From NCBI GenBank assembly GCA_946885925.1, contig CAMPHP010000009.1, positions 1-13,818 of the forward strand: a DNA stretch of 13,818 nt, in the 5' to 3' direction. The notes beneath the pieces are model-generated. The model made no database searches and was not told the DNA's origin. It worked only from the letters and a program-made list of their open reading frames with translations. The DNA comes from an uncultured Litorilinea sp. GTDB taxonomy: Bacteria > Chloroflexota > Anaerolineae > Caldilineales > Caldilineaceae. Below, one piece after another: positions 7,461-13,818 of the stretch (its first letter is position 1; each line of letters opens with the position of its first letter). The position numbers and the translations under genes were made by a program.

Positions 7461-7467
7461 GAGCGGC
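7442..7467 (+). repeat. Inverted repeat across the amidase stop codon
   Basis: GCCGCTCT (7442-7449) pairs with AGAGCGGC (7460-7467) around a 10-nt loop that includes most of the stop codon. No T-run follows, so it is at best a weak or factor-dependent terminator or an mRNA 3'-end stabiliser. Confidence 0.45.
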
Positions 7468-7536
7468 AAATCAAGTATGGAGCTAGTTGGGGCTATAGAC
7501 CTGGCGCACGAGGTATACCCGCTAGTTGGCTAGCGT

Positions 7537-7566
7537 TTGGCGCGCGAGTGGAATCGGGCTTATAAT
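7537..7566 (+). promoter_or_regulatory. Promoter of the class IV aminotransferase gene
   Basis: TTGGCG (7537-7542), an 18-nt spacer and a perfect TATAAT (7561-7566) predict a start near 7573 and a leader of about 70 nt. Two GCTAGTTGG copies (7482-7490 and 7521-7529) lie upstream and could be binding sites, but they are too short to insist on. Confidence 0.65.
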
Positions 7567-7641
7567 CCGCCTTAAAGGGCAGCATCAATGTTGCCTTCAG
7601 GGTAGTTTGGGTAGATTGATCAGTGGGTAAGGGAGAAAGCA

Positions 7642-8493
7642 ATGGGCGAGATCACGTACTATGTAAACGGTTCCTTTGTGCCGCCTACGCAAGCCATGCT
7701 GCCACTTAATGACTTGGGGATTGTGCGCGGCTATGGGGTCTTTGATCTGCTACGCACCTATGGAAAGACACCGTTTCGATTGCGTGACCACATCCACAGG
7801 CTCGAAAGCTCCGCCAGCCAGATTGGTTTGGGGCTGCCGTGGAGCACAGAAGAATTAGAAGATGTGGTGTTGCAGACCTATGCACGCAATGATATTCCCG
7901 ATGCCTCGATCCGGATCGTTGTCACAGGCGGGCCATCAACTAATTTTATGACGCCACAGGGCAAGCCTTCTTTGATGGTGATGGTACACCCGGTTGCTCC
8001 CTATCCCGCCTCCTACTATAGCCAAGGCAGCAAGGCCGTCAGCACGCTGATTGAGCGCACGATGGCAACTGTGAAAAGCCTGAATTATATCGGCGCAATT
8101 ATGGCGATGAATGATGCTGAGAAGACCGGCGCTGTCGAAGCCATCTACCTAGATGCCCACGACCGGCTGACCGAGGGGACACGTGCCAATCTCTTTGTTG
8201 TGCGCGGCGAACGGTTGATTACCCCACGCGAAGGGGTGTTAAAAGGCATTACGCGCCAGGTGGTCATGGAGATCGCGACAAACGACTTTGAGGTGGTAGA
8301 ACACCCCATCCACTATCACGAACTCTCTTTGATTGATGAAGCCTTTTTGACCAGCACGACCAAAGAGATATTGCCGGTCGTCCAGATCGATGAGCATGTG
8401 ATTGGCACAGGAAAGCCAGGGCCAAAGACCCAGCGCATCATTGAACTCTTCAATGCCTATGTGCAGTCAGTCTCTCACCCGGTAGCGGCCTAG
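7642..8493 (+). CDS. Aminotransferase class IV (branched-chain / D-amino acid aminotransferase-like)
   Basis: This is a 283-residue fold-type IV PLP enzyme. YVNGSFVPPTQAMLPLNDLG and RGYGVFDLLRTY form the family N-terminus. Lys145 in MATVKSLNYI is the PLP-bound lysine. LTEGTRANLFVV supplies Glu178, which contacts the cofactor pyridine nitrogen, and GVLKGITRQVVMEIA and EAFLTSTTKEILPVV complete the pattern. The length suits D-amino acid transaminase, IlvE or aminodeoxychorismate lyase. Motifs alone do not settle the substrate, though the overall style is closest to the IlvE/DAAT-like group. The ribosome site AGGGAG lies 7 nt before the ATG. It has its own promoter and its own terminator, so it is probably monocistronic. 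Confidence 0.93.
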   Translation: MGEITYYVNGSFVPPTQAMLPLNDLGIVRGYGVFDLLRTYGKTPFRLRDHIHRLESSASQIGLGLPWSTEELEDVVLQTYARNDIPDASIRIVVTGGPSTNFMTPQGKPSLMVMVHPVAPYPASYYSQGSKAVSTLIERTMATVKSLNYIGAIMAMNDAEKTGAVEAIYLDAHDRLTEGTRANLFVVRGERLITPREGVLKGITRQVVMEIATNDFEVVEHPIHYHELSLIDEAFLTSTTKEILPVVQIDEHVIGTGKPGPKTQRIIELFNAYVQSVSHPVAA

Positions 8494-8545
8494 CCGAGCA
8501 GTGTGCTGTCGCTTTGCGGGCAGAGTAGAATTTGCCGGTTAAAAT

Positions 8546-8592
8546 GAGAAGAGAAGCTAGCTGATAGGGTTAGATTCTCTTCTTTTTCTTTT
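8546..8592 (+). terminator. Intrinsic terminator of the aminotransferase gene
   Basis: A 9-bp perfect stem (8547-8555 with 8575-8583), extendable by a G-U pair, carries a 19-nt loop. It is followed by a T-rich tail (8583-8592, TTTTTCTTTT). The large loop lowers predicted strength, but its position 53 bp after the stop codon is right. Confidence 0.65.
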
Positions 8593-8679
8593 CCCTTCGT
8601 TCCGCCTGTCTTACCATATCCTTCTGGACATCTCTGTTAAGTGATGTCTGCCTCTCGTTACTACAAAGGAACTCGGTTA

Positions 8680-9570
8680 ATGACGACATACATTTGGAGT
8701 ATTGATGACGCTGGTTCGGGTGAGAAATTGGTGGAGTCAATGGATCGAACCTGCTCGTTTTTTGACTCGCGCGGTGTTAAGTCGACCTGGTTTGTTATCC
8801 CAAAGCCTAACAACTCTCCGTTATCTCCGGCATGGCGAGAGGAACTGGCTAAAGAGATCCATGCGGGTCATGACATCCAACTCCACGGTCTGACCCATGC
8901 GGATTGTTATGAGTTTGGGCCGCCAGCCTGGCCTGCAACCTCGATTCAGGCCACGATGCAGCCTAACTTTGATGCGCGTCGCGATGAACTTATGCAACGC
9001 TATACAGTGGAGAAGTTGCAGGCACGCCTTGAAGAGGGGCTGGAGATCTTCAAGACAGAACTTGGCGTTGAGCCTACCGCCTTCCGCGCGCCATGCGGGG
9101 CCATCTCTAAGCCGTTATTTCGTGCCTTACGCAATGTTGGTATCCAGTATCATAGCGTAATGTATATTAGCGGCACCGGCTACCAACATTTGCCGCATAA
9201 CAGCGGTAGCCTTGAGCAGAAGTGGGTTGATAACATGCCACACCGCCCCTTCGTCTGGTATGACGATATTATCGAAGCACCCATTCTAAATGAGTATACG
9301 TGGCGTGGTTCTGGGCAACGCAGCGCAGAATTTATTGAACTCGCCAAGCAAGATGTAGACCGGATTGCAGAGGAAAGCCCGATAGCCGTGCTGTTGATGC
9401 ACACCCACGGCATTGCCGATGATTATGAGCATACGTTTCGTCTCATCGACGCAGTGGTTGAGCATGTGGAGCGTAAAGCCGGCAACTTCGCCACCTTTGA
9501 CGAGGTAATCCGCTCTGGCGCGCTGGCAGCCGCGGCGACCGAGAAGGGACCTGATTTACTTGCCGTCTAG
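8680..9570 (+). CDS. Polysaccharide deacetylase family protein (CE4/NodB fold)
   Basis: This 296-residue, metal-dependent deacetylase-like protein shows the NodB motifs in order. IDDAG (Asp9-Asp10) is motif 1 with the catalytic base and metal ligand. HDIQLHGLTH (residues 64-73) gives the two metal-binding His. FRAPCG is the substrate-groove motif, and VLLMHTHG is the last His motif. No signal peptide is seen, so it is probably cytoplasmic and may act on a small or nucleotide-linked substrate rather than on wall polymer. The start at 8680 has AAAGGAA about 9 nt upstream. An ATG at 8644 and a GTG at 8641 lie further upstream without a ribosome site. It converges on the DUF362 gene through a hairpin at 9598-9630. 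Confidence 0.88.
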   Translation: MTTYIWSIDDAGSGEKLVESMDRTCSFFDSRGVKSTWFVIPKPNNSPLSPAWREELAKEIHAGHDIQLHGLTHADCYEFGPPAWPATSIQATMQPNFDARRDELMQRYTVEKLQARLEEGLEIFKTELGVEPTAFRAPCGAISKPLFRALRNVGIQYHSVMYISGTGYQHLPHNSGSLEQKWVDNMPHRPFVWYDDIIEAPILNEYTWRGSGQRSAEFIELAKQDVDRIAEESPIAVLLMHTHGIADDYEHTFRLIDAVVEHVERKAGNFATFDEVIRSGALAAAATEKGPDLLAV

Positions 9571-9597
9571 TCTCCGTAGCCTCGGCAGTAGACATAC

Positions 9598-9630
9598 ATC
9601 TTCGAGGAAGCTCTGAGCTTCCTCGAAGAT
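9598..9630. terminator. Long perfect hairpin between convergent genes
   Basis: A perfect 15-bp inverted repeat (9598-9612 with 9616-9630) leaves a 3-nt loop. It lies 27 bp after the deacetylase stop and 38 bp after the DUF362 stop on the other strand. Neither side has a T-run, so it is an atypical bidirectional terminator, a 3'-end protector or a copy of a dispersed palindrome. Confidence 0.6.
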
Positions 9631-9668
9631 TACGGCGCAACTATTCAGATGGTCTAGGCAGGTGGAAC

Positions 9669-10928
9669 TTACGCTGCTACAGGAACCTTGGCGGCGCGGG
9701 CTTGCTGGAGGGCCTTTTCGTAGACTTCGTAGTGTTCGCCTTCGGTCTCATCTGGGTCAACGAGCTTCATCCACATGGCTTCTTCCGGGCGGTCGCCAGA
9801 GAGGACGCGGCGGCTGACCTTGAGGTCGCTAACGGGGTCATGCCAGCGTACTTCACCCGCTTGTAGCAGGATGTACTCACCCGCGTATTTGTCTGCCAAC
9901 TCGCGTTTGTGATCGAGATAGTGGAGTGCTTGCTCGGCGGTACTGCGTCGCCAGTTGACAACGGTGGACATAGAATCTGTGAGCGCTGCATAGAATTGAC
10001 CAATGGGCCGCTCGACTTCCGATTGGAAGTCGATTTCATCCAGATTGACTGTGCCAAATCCCTGTTCTGCCGCGACCAGAAGCGAGTTGCGATCACGGTG
10101 ATAGGGAGGTGTGAGCCAGTCACTTTGTGGATCTGCGCCCATTAAGTAGCCGCCACAAGCATCGGTGGCAATGGTGTGGTCGCCAGCGATCAAGGTGTTT
10201 GGCGTTTGGGTGGGGCTTTCATCGCGGCCATTGCCCCATTCGCGTCCGGCTTGACCGATGAGCGCGTCCACGATATTCAGCGTGGGATTGAAAATGCGCC
10301 CCAGGTCAGCCAGCATATAGGGCATACGCACGAGATGATGGAAATAGGTGCGCGTGTGTCCTTCTGGTTCACCCGGCATGAGTCCGAATAAATTCTTGAG
10401 CGTCAACGTGATGCCCATAAAGGCGTGATTTTTGATCTTGGCGACGGAGATAAATTCGTCTACATCAACTGCGCTTTCGGGCAGCAGGTATTGGCGGAAC
10501 ATCTGCCCGCCACCGGGTACGCTGACCATGCGATAAGGTGGCTTGGTTCCATCCACATGGGTGACATCGAACTCACGCAGGATGGGCAGGACGGTTCCTG
10601 TGACCCAGGGATCTGTGCCTTCGTACATGGCATAAAAGCTGACATCCGTGTGGATGATCTCGGCATTTGTGCGCTCGCGTAACAGGCGCAGCACAGCGCG
10701 AGCGACTTTGGCGCTGACCAACTGTTGTAGCTGACCGTGGGCAAAGACCCAACGGTCTACAGGCTTATCTTGGTTAAATTTGATACCAATTCGTTTAGCT
10801 TTGGCAAGTTTATCCCACGCCTCTGTGAGCGGGTCGGTGGCACGTTTGAGGGCTTCGTAGACCTCTTCGTCGCTGGCGCGATGGTCGCAATGGACAGCAC
10901 GCACTTTGTATTTGCGGTCGGTTGACAT
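9669..10928 (-). CDS. DUF362 domain-containing protein
   Basis: A 419-residue soluble protein of the DUF362 family, whose biochemical role is not established. The hallmark is at residues 162-186: VAKIKNHAFMGITLTLKN followed by LFGLMPG, with conserved Lys, His and Asn. The strands IGIKFNQD and NIVDALIG and the segment TLIAGDHTIATDACG are also family-like. Some relatives carry a ferredoxin domain at the end; this one has no Cys-rich cluster, so it is the short form. A perfect AAGGAGG lies 9 nt before the ATG, stronger than any other ribosome site in the operon. It is the last gene after the permease-UbiA unit, 46 bp downstream of it, and probably shares its transcript. Confidence 0.88.
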   Translation of the reverse strand: MSTDRKYKVRAVHCDHRASDEEVYEALKRATDPLTEAWDKLAKAKRIGIKFNQDKPVDRWVFAHGQLQQLVSAKVARAVLRLLRERTNAEIIHTDVSFYAMYEGTDPWVTGTVLPILREFDVTHVDGTKPPYRMVSVPGGGQMFRQYLLPESAVDVDEFISVAKIKNHAFMGITLTLKNLFGLMPGEPEGHTRTYFHHLVRMPYMLADLGRIFNPTLNIVDALIGQAGREWGNGRDESPTQTPNTLIAGDHTIATDACGGYLMGADPQSDWLTPPYHRDRNSLLVAAEQGFGTVNLDEIDFQSEVERPIGQFYAALTDSMSTVVNWRRSTAEQALHYLDHKRELADKYAGEYILLQAGEVRWHDPVSDLKVSRRVLSGDRPEEAMWMKLVDPDETEGEHYEVYEKALQQARAAKVPVAA

Positions 10929-10974
10929 GAGGTGGAACCTCCTTGTGGATGGGGAACGTAGATAAAGAGAGTAC

Positions 10975-11520
10975 CTAGGCTACTTGGGCAGCAATGGCGA
11001 CGATCACGCCAAGGATCATAAGCCAGCCGAAGCGTTCGTGCAATGTAGCTGTGCCGCGTAACACTTTGTTAAGCCGTGCCGGTGCATCATGGATCGACGC
11101 TGTGCGAATCAGATTGATGGCAGTGGGCAGCGTCAATAAGGCGAGCAGCACAAAGGGAGGCGCAATGCGCAACAGCACCAACACAATCAGCATAAGATAG
11201 CTACCACCCACCAGGATGTAATACTCCCAGCGGCTGGCTTTTCGACCGAGGATATTGGCAAGTGTGCGCTTGTTCTTGGAAAGGTCGGAGTCGAGATCGC
11301 GCATGTTGTTGGCGTGGAGATGAGCGGCAACAAGTAGACCAATGGGTACCGAAATCCAGATGACGGTAGGCGAGATGCTTTGGGTCATCACAAAATAGCT
11401 GCCCAGTACGATCACGGGTCCCATACAGATAAAGACCACAACTTCGCCCAGACCTGTATAGGCAAAGGCGGCAGGGCCTGCTGTTTTGAACCAACCAGCA
11501 AATACCCTGAAGATCCCTCG
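10975..11520 (-). pseudogene. C-terminal part of a MenA-like UbiA prenyltransferase, cut off by an in-frame TAA
   Basis: This stretch continues the frame of 11524-12663 beyond the TAA at 11521-11523 and holds the rest of the UbiA domain. It includes VFAGWFKTAGP and AYTGLGEVVVF, the second Asp-rich motif HANNMRDLDSD (the Mg-diphosphate site of MenA-type enzymes), KRTLANILGRKASRWEYYI, and further membrane helices to the stop at 10975. GTG at 11439 could restart translation and would yield 154 residues, but no ribosome site is apparent and such a fragment would lack the first Asp motif. RGIF and the following R and K place basic residues in what is normally a hydrophobic helix, a hint of decay just after the stop. 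It is either a real nonsense mutation or a base error. The frame is unchanged, so it is not a frameshift. Confidence 0.75.
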
Positions 11521-12663
11521 TTAGAGGATAAAGAGACCGCGCGTGGCGACCAGATAGATCCCCAGCCCAGAACCCAAGGCAAAACAGATCACACCGCCCC
11601 AAAAGACCTGCTTTGGGGTCAGCATACCTTCCTTTAGCGCTCGATATGGCCCCAGCGACTCCTGCGTGTCGGCCCCTTTCTTCCAATCATAATAATCGTT
11701 GATGAGATTGGTGCCCGCATGGATCAGGACCGAGCCGAGCAAGGTCACGGCAAAGAGCCACCAGTTCCACGCACCATCATAGGCGGCGAGAACACTCCCT
11801 AAGACGACAGGTGTGACGCTGGCGGTGAAGCTAAGGGGGCGCACTGACAGCCACCATGTACGAACAAAGCGACGCAGCGCCGGTTCGTCTTCGATGCGGC
11901 GGGCGCGGCGGTTGCCGGACGCTGCGCGCCAGGGCAAGAGCTGCCGTTCCAATTCAAGCATAATGGTGTTTAAGCCCCAGCCAATCAGCGCAACCACAAT
12001 CAACCCGGCAAAGATGGTGGCGATGTCATAGATCTGATAACTCTTCCAAATCAATGCGCCAATGCCCCCTTGCGGAAGCAGCAATTCGGTCCCGACGATT
12101 ACGGTGAGGGCAAATCCTAAGCCCAGGTTGATCCCGGTAAGGATGCTGGGCAGGGCTGCGGGAAGTGCTACAGTCCAGACCAAGTCCCAGCCTTTTGCGC
12201 CGTTGTTGCGGGCAATGTCGAAATAGCGCTCCTCGACATTGAGAACGCCAGCCATTGTGTTAATGACGACAAGGAAGAAGACCGAGATGATGACAATGGC
12301 ATATTTGCTGGCTTCCCCAATGCCAAAGAGAATGACGACCATAGGTACAAGGGCAATCTTGGGTACTGGATAGAGCGCGGCAATGAGCGGCGCAAGAATG
12401 ACGCGCGTAGTGCGGCTCATGCCCATCAGCAAGCCAAGCAGCACGCCAGGGATTGTCGCCAGGATGAAGCCGATGAGCATACGGCGTAGGGTGACAATGG
12501 TAGCGGTGACGAGCGTGCCATCGCGGAGTAACTCCACCAGCCGTTGCAGAGTTTCGCTGGGTGCTGGAAAGAATCGCCGGTCCAACACATTGGTCGCTAC
12601 CAATAGCTCCCAGAGTATCAGCAGAGCCAGGGGCGAGATGAAGTAGAATAGACGGTTTTTCAT
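11521..12663 (-). CDS. ABC transporter permease (SsuC/TauC type) fused in frame to the N-terminal half of a UbiA/MenA-like prenyltransferase
   Basis: Of 380 residues, about 1-246 are a complete BPD-type permease. It has six predicted membrane helices, and the coupling loop ARNNGAKGWDLVWTVALPAALP (residues 151-172) matches EAA-x3-G-x9-I-x-LP. LERQLLPWR is the usual permease end. A basic linker (247-265, RAASGNRRARRIEDEPALR) leads straight into UbiA: RTWWLSVRPLSFTASVTPV, then NLINDYYDWKKGAD (residues 319-332), the first Asp-rich prenyl-diphosphate motif, and GPYRALKEGMLTPKQV. No stop codon or good internal start separates the parts; an in-frame GTG (VRPLSF) has no ribosome site. Both halves expect a cytoplasmic junction, so topology permits a fusion. 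A TAA then truncates the UbiA half. A 15-bp tandem repeat lies upstream. The transported substrate is unknown. Confidence 0.85.
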   Translation of the reverse strand: MKNRLFYFISPLALLILWELLVATNVLDRRFFPAPSETLQRLVELLRDGTLVTATIVTLRRMLIGFILATIPGVLLGLLMGMSRTTRVILAPLIAALYPVPKIALVPMVVILFGIGEASKYAIVIISVFFLVVINTMAGVLNVEERYFDIARNNGAKGWDLVWTVALPAALPSILTGINLGLGFALTVIVGTELLLPQGGIGALIWKSYQIYDIATIFAGLIVVALIGWGLNTIMLELERQLLPWRAASGNRRARRIEDEPALRRFVRTWWLSVRPLSFTASVTPVVLGSVLAAYDGAWNWWLFAVTLLGSVLIHAGTNLINDYYDWKKGADTQESLGPYRALKEGMLTPKQVFWGGVICFALGSGLGIYLVATRGLFIL

Positions 12664-12694
12664 GGGTTATGCCGCAGGCTTTGGCGAACAGATC

Positions 12695-12724
12695 AAGAAC
12701 ATGACAAACAAGAACATGTCAAAA
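12695..12724 (-). repeat. 15-bp imperfect tandem repeat between ATPase and permease genes
   Basis: AAGAACATGACAAAC (12695-12709) is followed by AAGAACATGTCAAAA (12710-12724) on the plus strand. It occupies almost half of the 69-bp gap between the ATPase stop and the permease start. Role unknown. Confidence 0.7.
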
Positions 12725-12732
12725 ATAGTCCC

Positions 12733-13551
12733 TTAACGGGTTTCGGAGGCGCGCGCAGCGTTGACTTCGTCGCGCAATGCCTCCCATATTGTATACGTTA
12801 GCTCTCCAAAAAGTGGCTCACGCTTTAGTTCATAGGTTTGGCGCGGGCGATCAAAGGGGATTGGGATGTCGGCTTTGATGCGCCCTGGAACCGAACTCAT
12901 CACCAACACTCGATCGGCGAGGACAATGGCCTCGTCAATCGAGTGGGTGATGAAAATGATCGTCTTGCGTTGGCTGCCGTCACCAGTCTGCTCCCAAATT
13001 TGCAGTAGTTCGTCTTGGAGCAAGATGCGGTTTTGGGCATCTAGCGCGCCAAAAGGTTCATCCATCAGCAAAACTTGGGGATCATTGGCAAAGGCGCGTG
13101 CCAGTGCCACACGTTGGCGCATCCCCCCCGAAAGCTGGTAGGGATATGCCTCCGCAAAACCACTCAACCCGACGACTTGCAGCATTTGGCCGACGACCTG
13201 CTCGCGGGTGCGATAGGAAGCGCCACGCATACGTAGCCCATACTCAACATTTTCATGTACTGTGAGCCAAGGGAATGTTGAATCACCTTGAAAGACCATG
13301 CTGTTAAAGGGGCGCTGTTCATCCTCTGCCGCGTTGATTTCGATGCTGCCGCCGGATGGCTGATCGAGTCCAGCAAGAATGCGTAGTAAGGTGCTTTTGC
13401 CACAGCCGCTTGGCCCCACGATGCAGACAAACTCACCCATGTTGACGTGCATATCCACCGGCCCCATCGCATGAAATTCGTGCTGGTCTGGACCCACAAA
13501 CATTTTGGTGAGTTGGTGTGTCTGAATGATAGGACGTTGCTGTGTCACCAT
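12733..13551 (-). CDS. ABC transporter ATP-binding protein (SsuB/TauB/NrtD-like)
   Basis: This 272-residue ATPase would drive an importer of the nitrate/sulfonate/taurine/thiamine-precursor class from the cytoplasmic face. All motifs are intact: Walker A GPSGCGKST (46-54), Q-loop VFQGDSTFPW (Gln88), signature LSGGM (140-144), Walker B VLLMDEPFGALD (160-171) and switch His203 in FITHS. The FPWLTVHENVEYG segment is characteristic of the SsuB/TauB branch. It stands between the binding-protein gene (53 bp upstream) and the permease gene (69 bp downstream), the normal order for such importers. The chosen ATG at 13551 has only a weak AGAAAG ribosome site. Confidence 0.95.
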   Translation of the reverse strand: MVTQQRPIIQTHQLTKMFVGPDQHEFHAMGPVDMHVNMGEFVCIVGPSGCGKSTLLRILAGLDQPSGGSIEINAAEDEQRPFNSMVFQGDSTFPWLTVHENVEYGLRMRGASYRTREQVVGQMLQVVGLSGFAEAYPYQLSGGMRQRVALARAFANDPQVLLMDEPFGALDAQNRILLQDELLQIWEQTGDGSQRKTIIFITHSIDEAIVLADRVLVMSSVPGRIKADIPIPFDRPRQTYELKREPLFGELTYTIWEALRDEVNAARASETR

Positions 13552-13604
13552 ATTGGTCTTTCTATACTGGTTCTTCTATGATCTACTAACTCATTCCCGC
13601 GCTT

Positions 13605-13818
13605 TTATTCCCATTCAACCGGGCCGCCCAATTCCTCGACCGCAGCTTCGGCATAGCTGGGATTGATGAACTGGCCCATGTCAATGAGTTCGGTATAGCT
13701 CAACTGACCCTGGTCGCCAAAGAAGCGTTGCAACTCCATTAGATCTTCCAGGGGGACTTCGCCGTTGGGGTCATGGTAGGAACGATTGGCACGCGCCACC
13801 ACCTCTGCAGGGACGCCT
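13605..13818 (-). CDS. C-terminus of an ABC substrate-binding protein (SsuA/THI5/NMT1-like), 5' end outside the window
   Basis: The frame is open to the window edge, and about 71 C-terminal residues are visible. LMELQRFFGDQGQLSYTEL, then INPSYAEAAVEELGGP, is the usual tail of periplasmic binding proteins of the SsuA/TauA/NMT1 class, where a helix ending in SYxEAAVEELG closes the protein. With the ATPase and permease it completes a three-component importer. Ligand-binding residues lie upstream outside the window, so sulfonate, thiamine-precursor, riboflavin or another ligand cannot be distinguished. Confidence 0.8.
   Translation of the reverse strand, partial: GVPAEVVARANRSYHDPNGEVPLEDLMELQRFFGDQGQLSYTELIDMGQFINPSYAEAAVEELGGPVEWE

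Noticed and set aside
7482..7529. Two GCTAGTTGG copies as an operator pair
   Set aside because: Only 9 bp and two copies; no further support.
11521..11523. Stop-codon recoding or suppression as explanation for the UbiA TAA
   Set aside because: No selenocysteine or pyrrolysine element is expected at TAA, and other genes here use TAA as a normal stop. A mutation or base error is simpler.
11201..11686. Open frame of 161 codons across the UbiA stop, suggesting a frameshift instead of nonsense
   Set aside because: Its product has no UbiA likeness. UbiA motifs before and after the TAA lie in the same frame (the distance from the TAA to GTG 11439 is 84 nt, a multiple of three).

Overview
The window looks like ordinary chromosomal DNA of a free-living bacterium, most likely a member of the Chloroflexota. 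That placement is an inference from protein style (a MenA-like UbiA protein, a SEC-C-tailed spermidine-synthase-like protein, an HDAC-like deacetylase), moderate GC, and tRNA genes that do not encode CCA. No database search was possible. No phage, insertion sequence, CRISPR array or integron is visible.

Layout. Bases 1-574 hold the 3' part of a short-chain dehydrogenase (+). It converges through a bidirectional hairpin terminator on a secreted or membrane-anchored BNR-type beta-propeller protein (656-1873, -). A gene-poor stretch of about 0.5 kb follows, then two tRNA-Ala genes (anticodons CGC and GGC). Each has its own sigma70-type promoter, and each promoter is preceded by the same 12-bp dyad. 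After a strong intrinsic terminator comes rph (RNase PH, +), which converges on a minus-strand pair: a spermidine-synthase-like methyltransferase-fold protein with a C-terminal SEC-C zinc motif, and upstream of it an HDAC/AcuC-type deacetylase whose promoter suggests a nearly leaderless mRNA. Divergently, an amidase-signature enzyme, a class IV aminotransferase and a CE4-type polysaccharide deacetylase read on +.

The right third (9669-13818, -) reads as one probable operon in transcription order: substrate-binding protein (only its C-terminus is in the window), SsuB/TauB-type ATPase, an SsuC/TauC-type permease fused in frame to a MenA-like UbiA prenyltransferase, and a DUF362 protein. The UbiA half is interrupted by an in-frame TAA at 11521-11523. 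Downstream of it the same frame resumes convincing UbiA homology, including the second Asp-rich motif.

The most notable feature is this permease-prenyltransferase fusion within an importer operon. It suggests either uptake coupled to prenylation of an aromatic or quinone precursor, or a recent loss of a stop codon between neighbouring genes followed by decay. The second most notable feature is the shared operator-like dyad in front of the two tRNA-Ala promoters. The other genes are recognisable family members whose exact substrates cannot be read from sequence.
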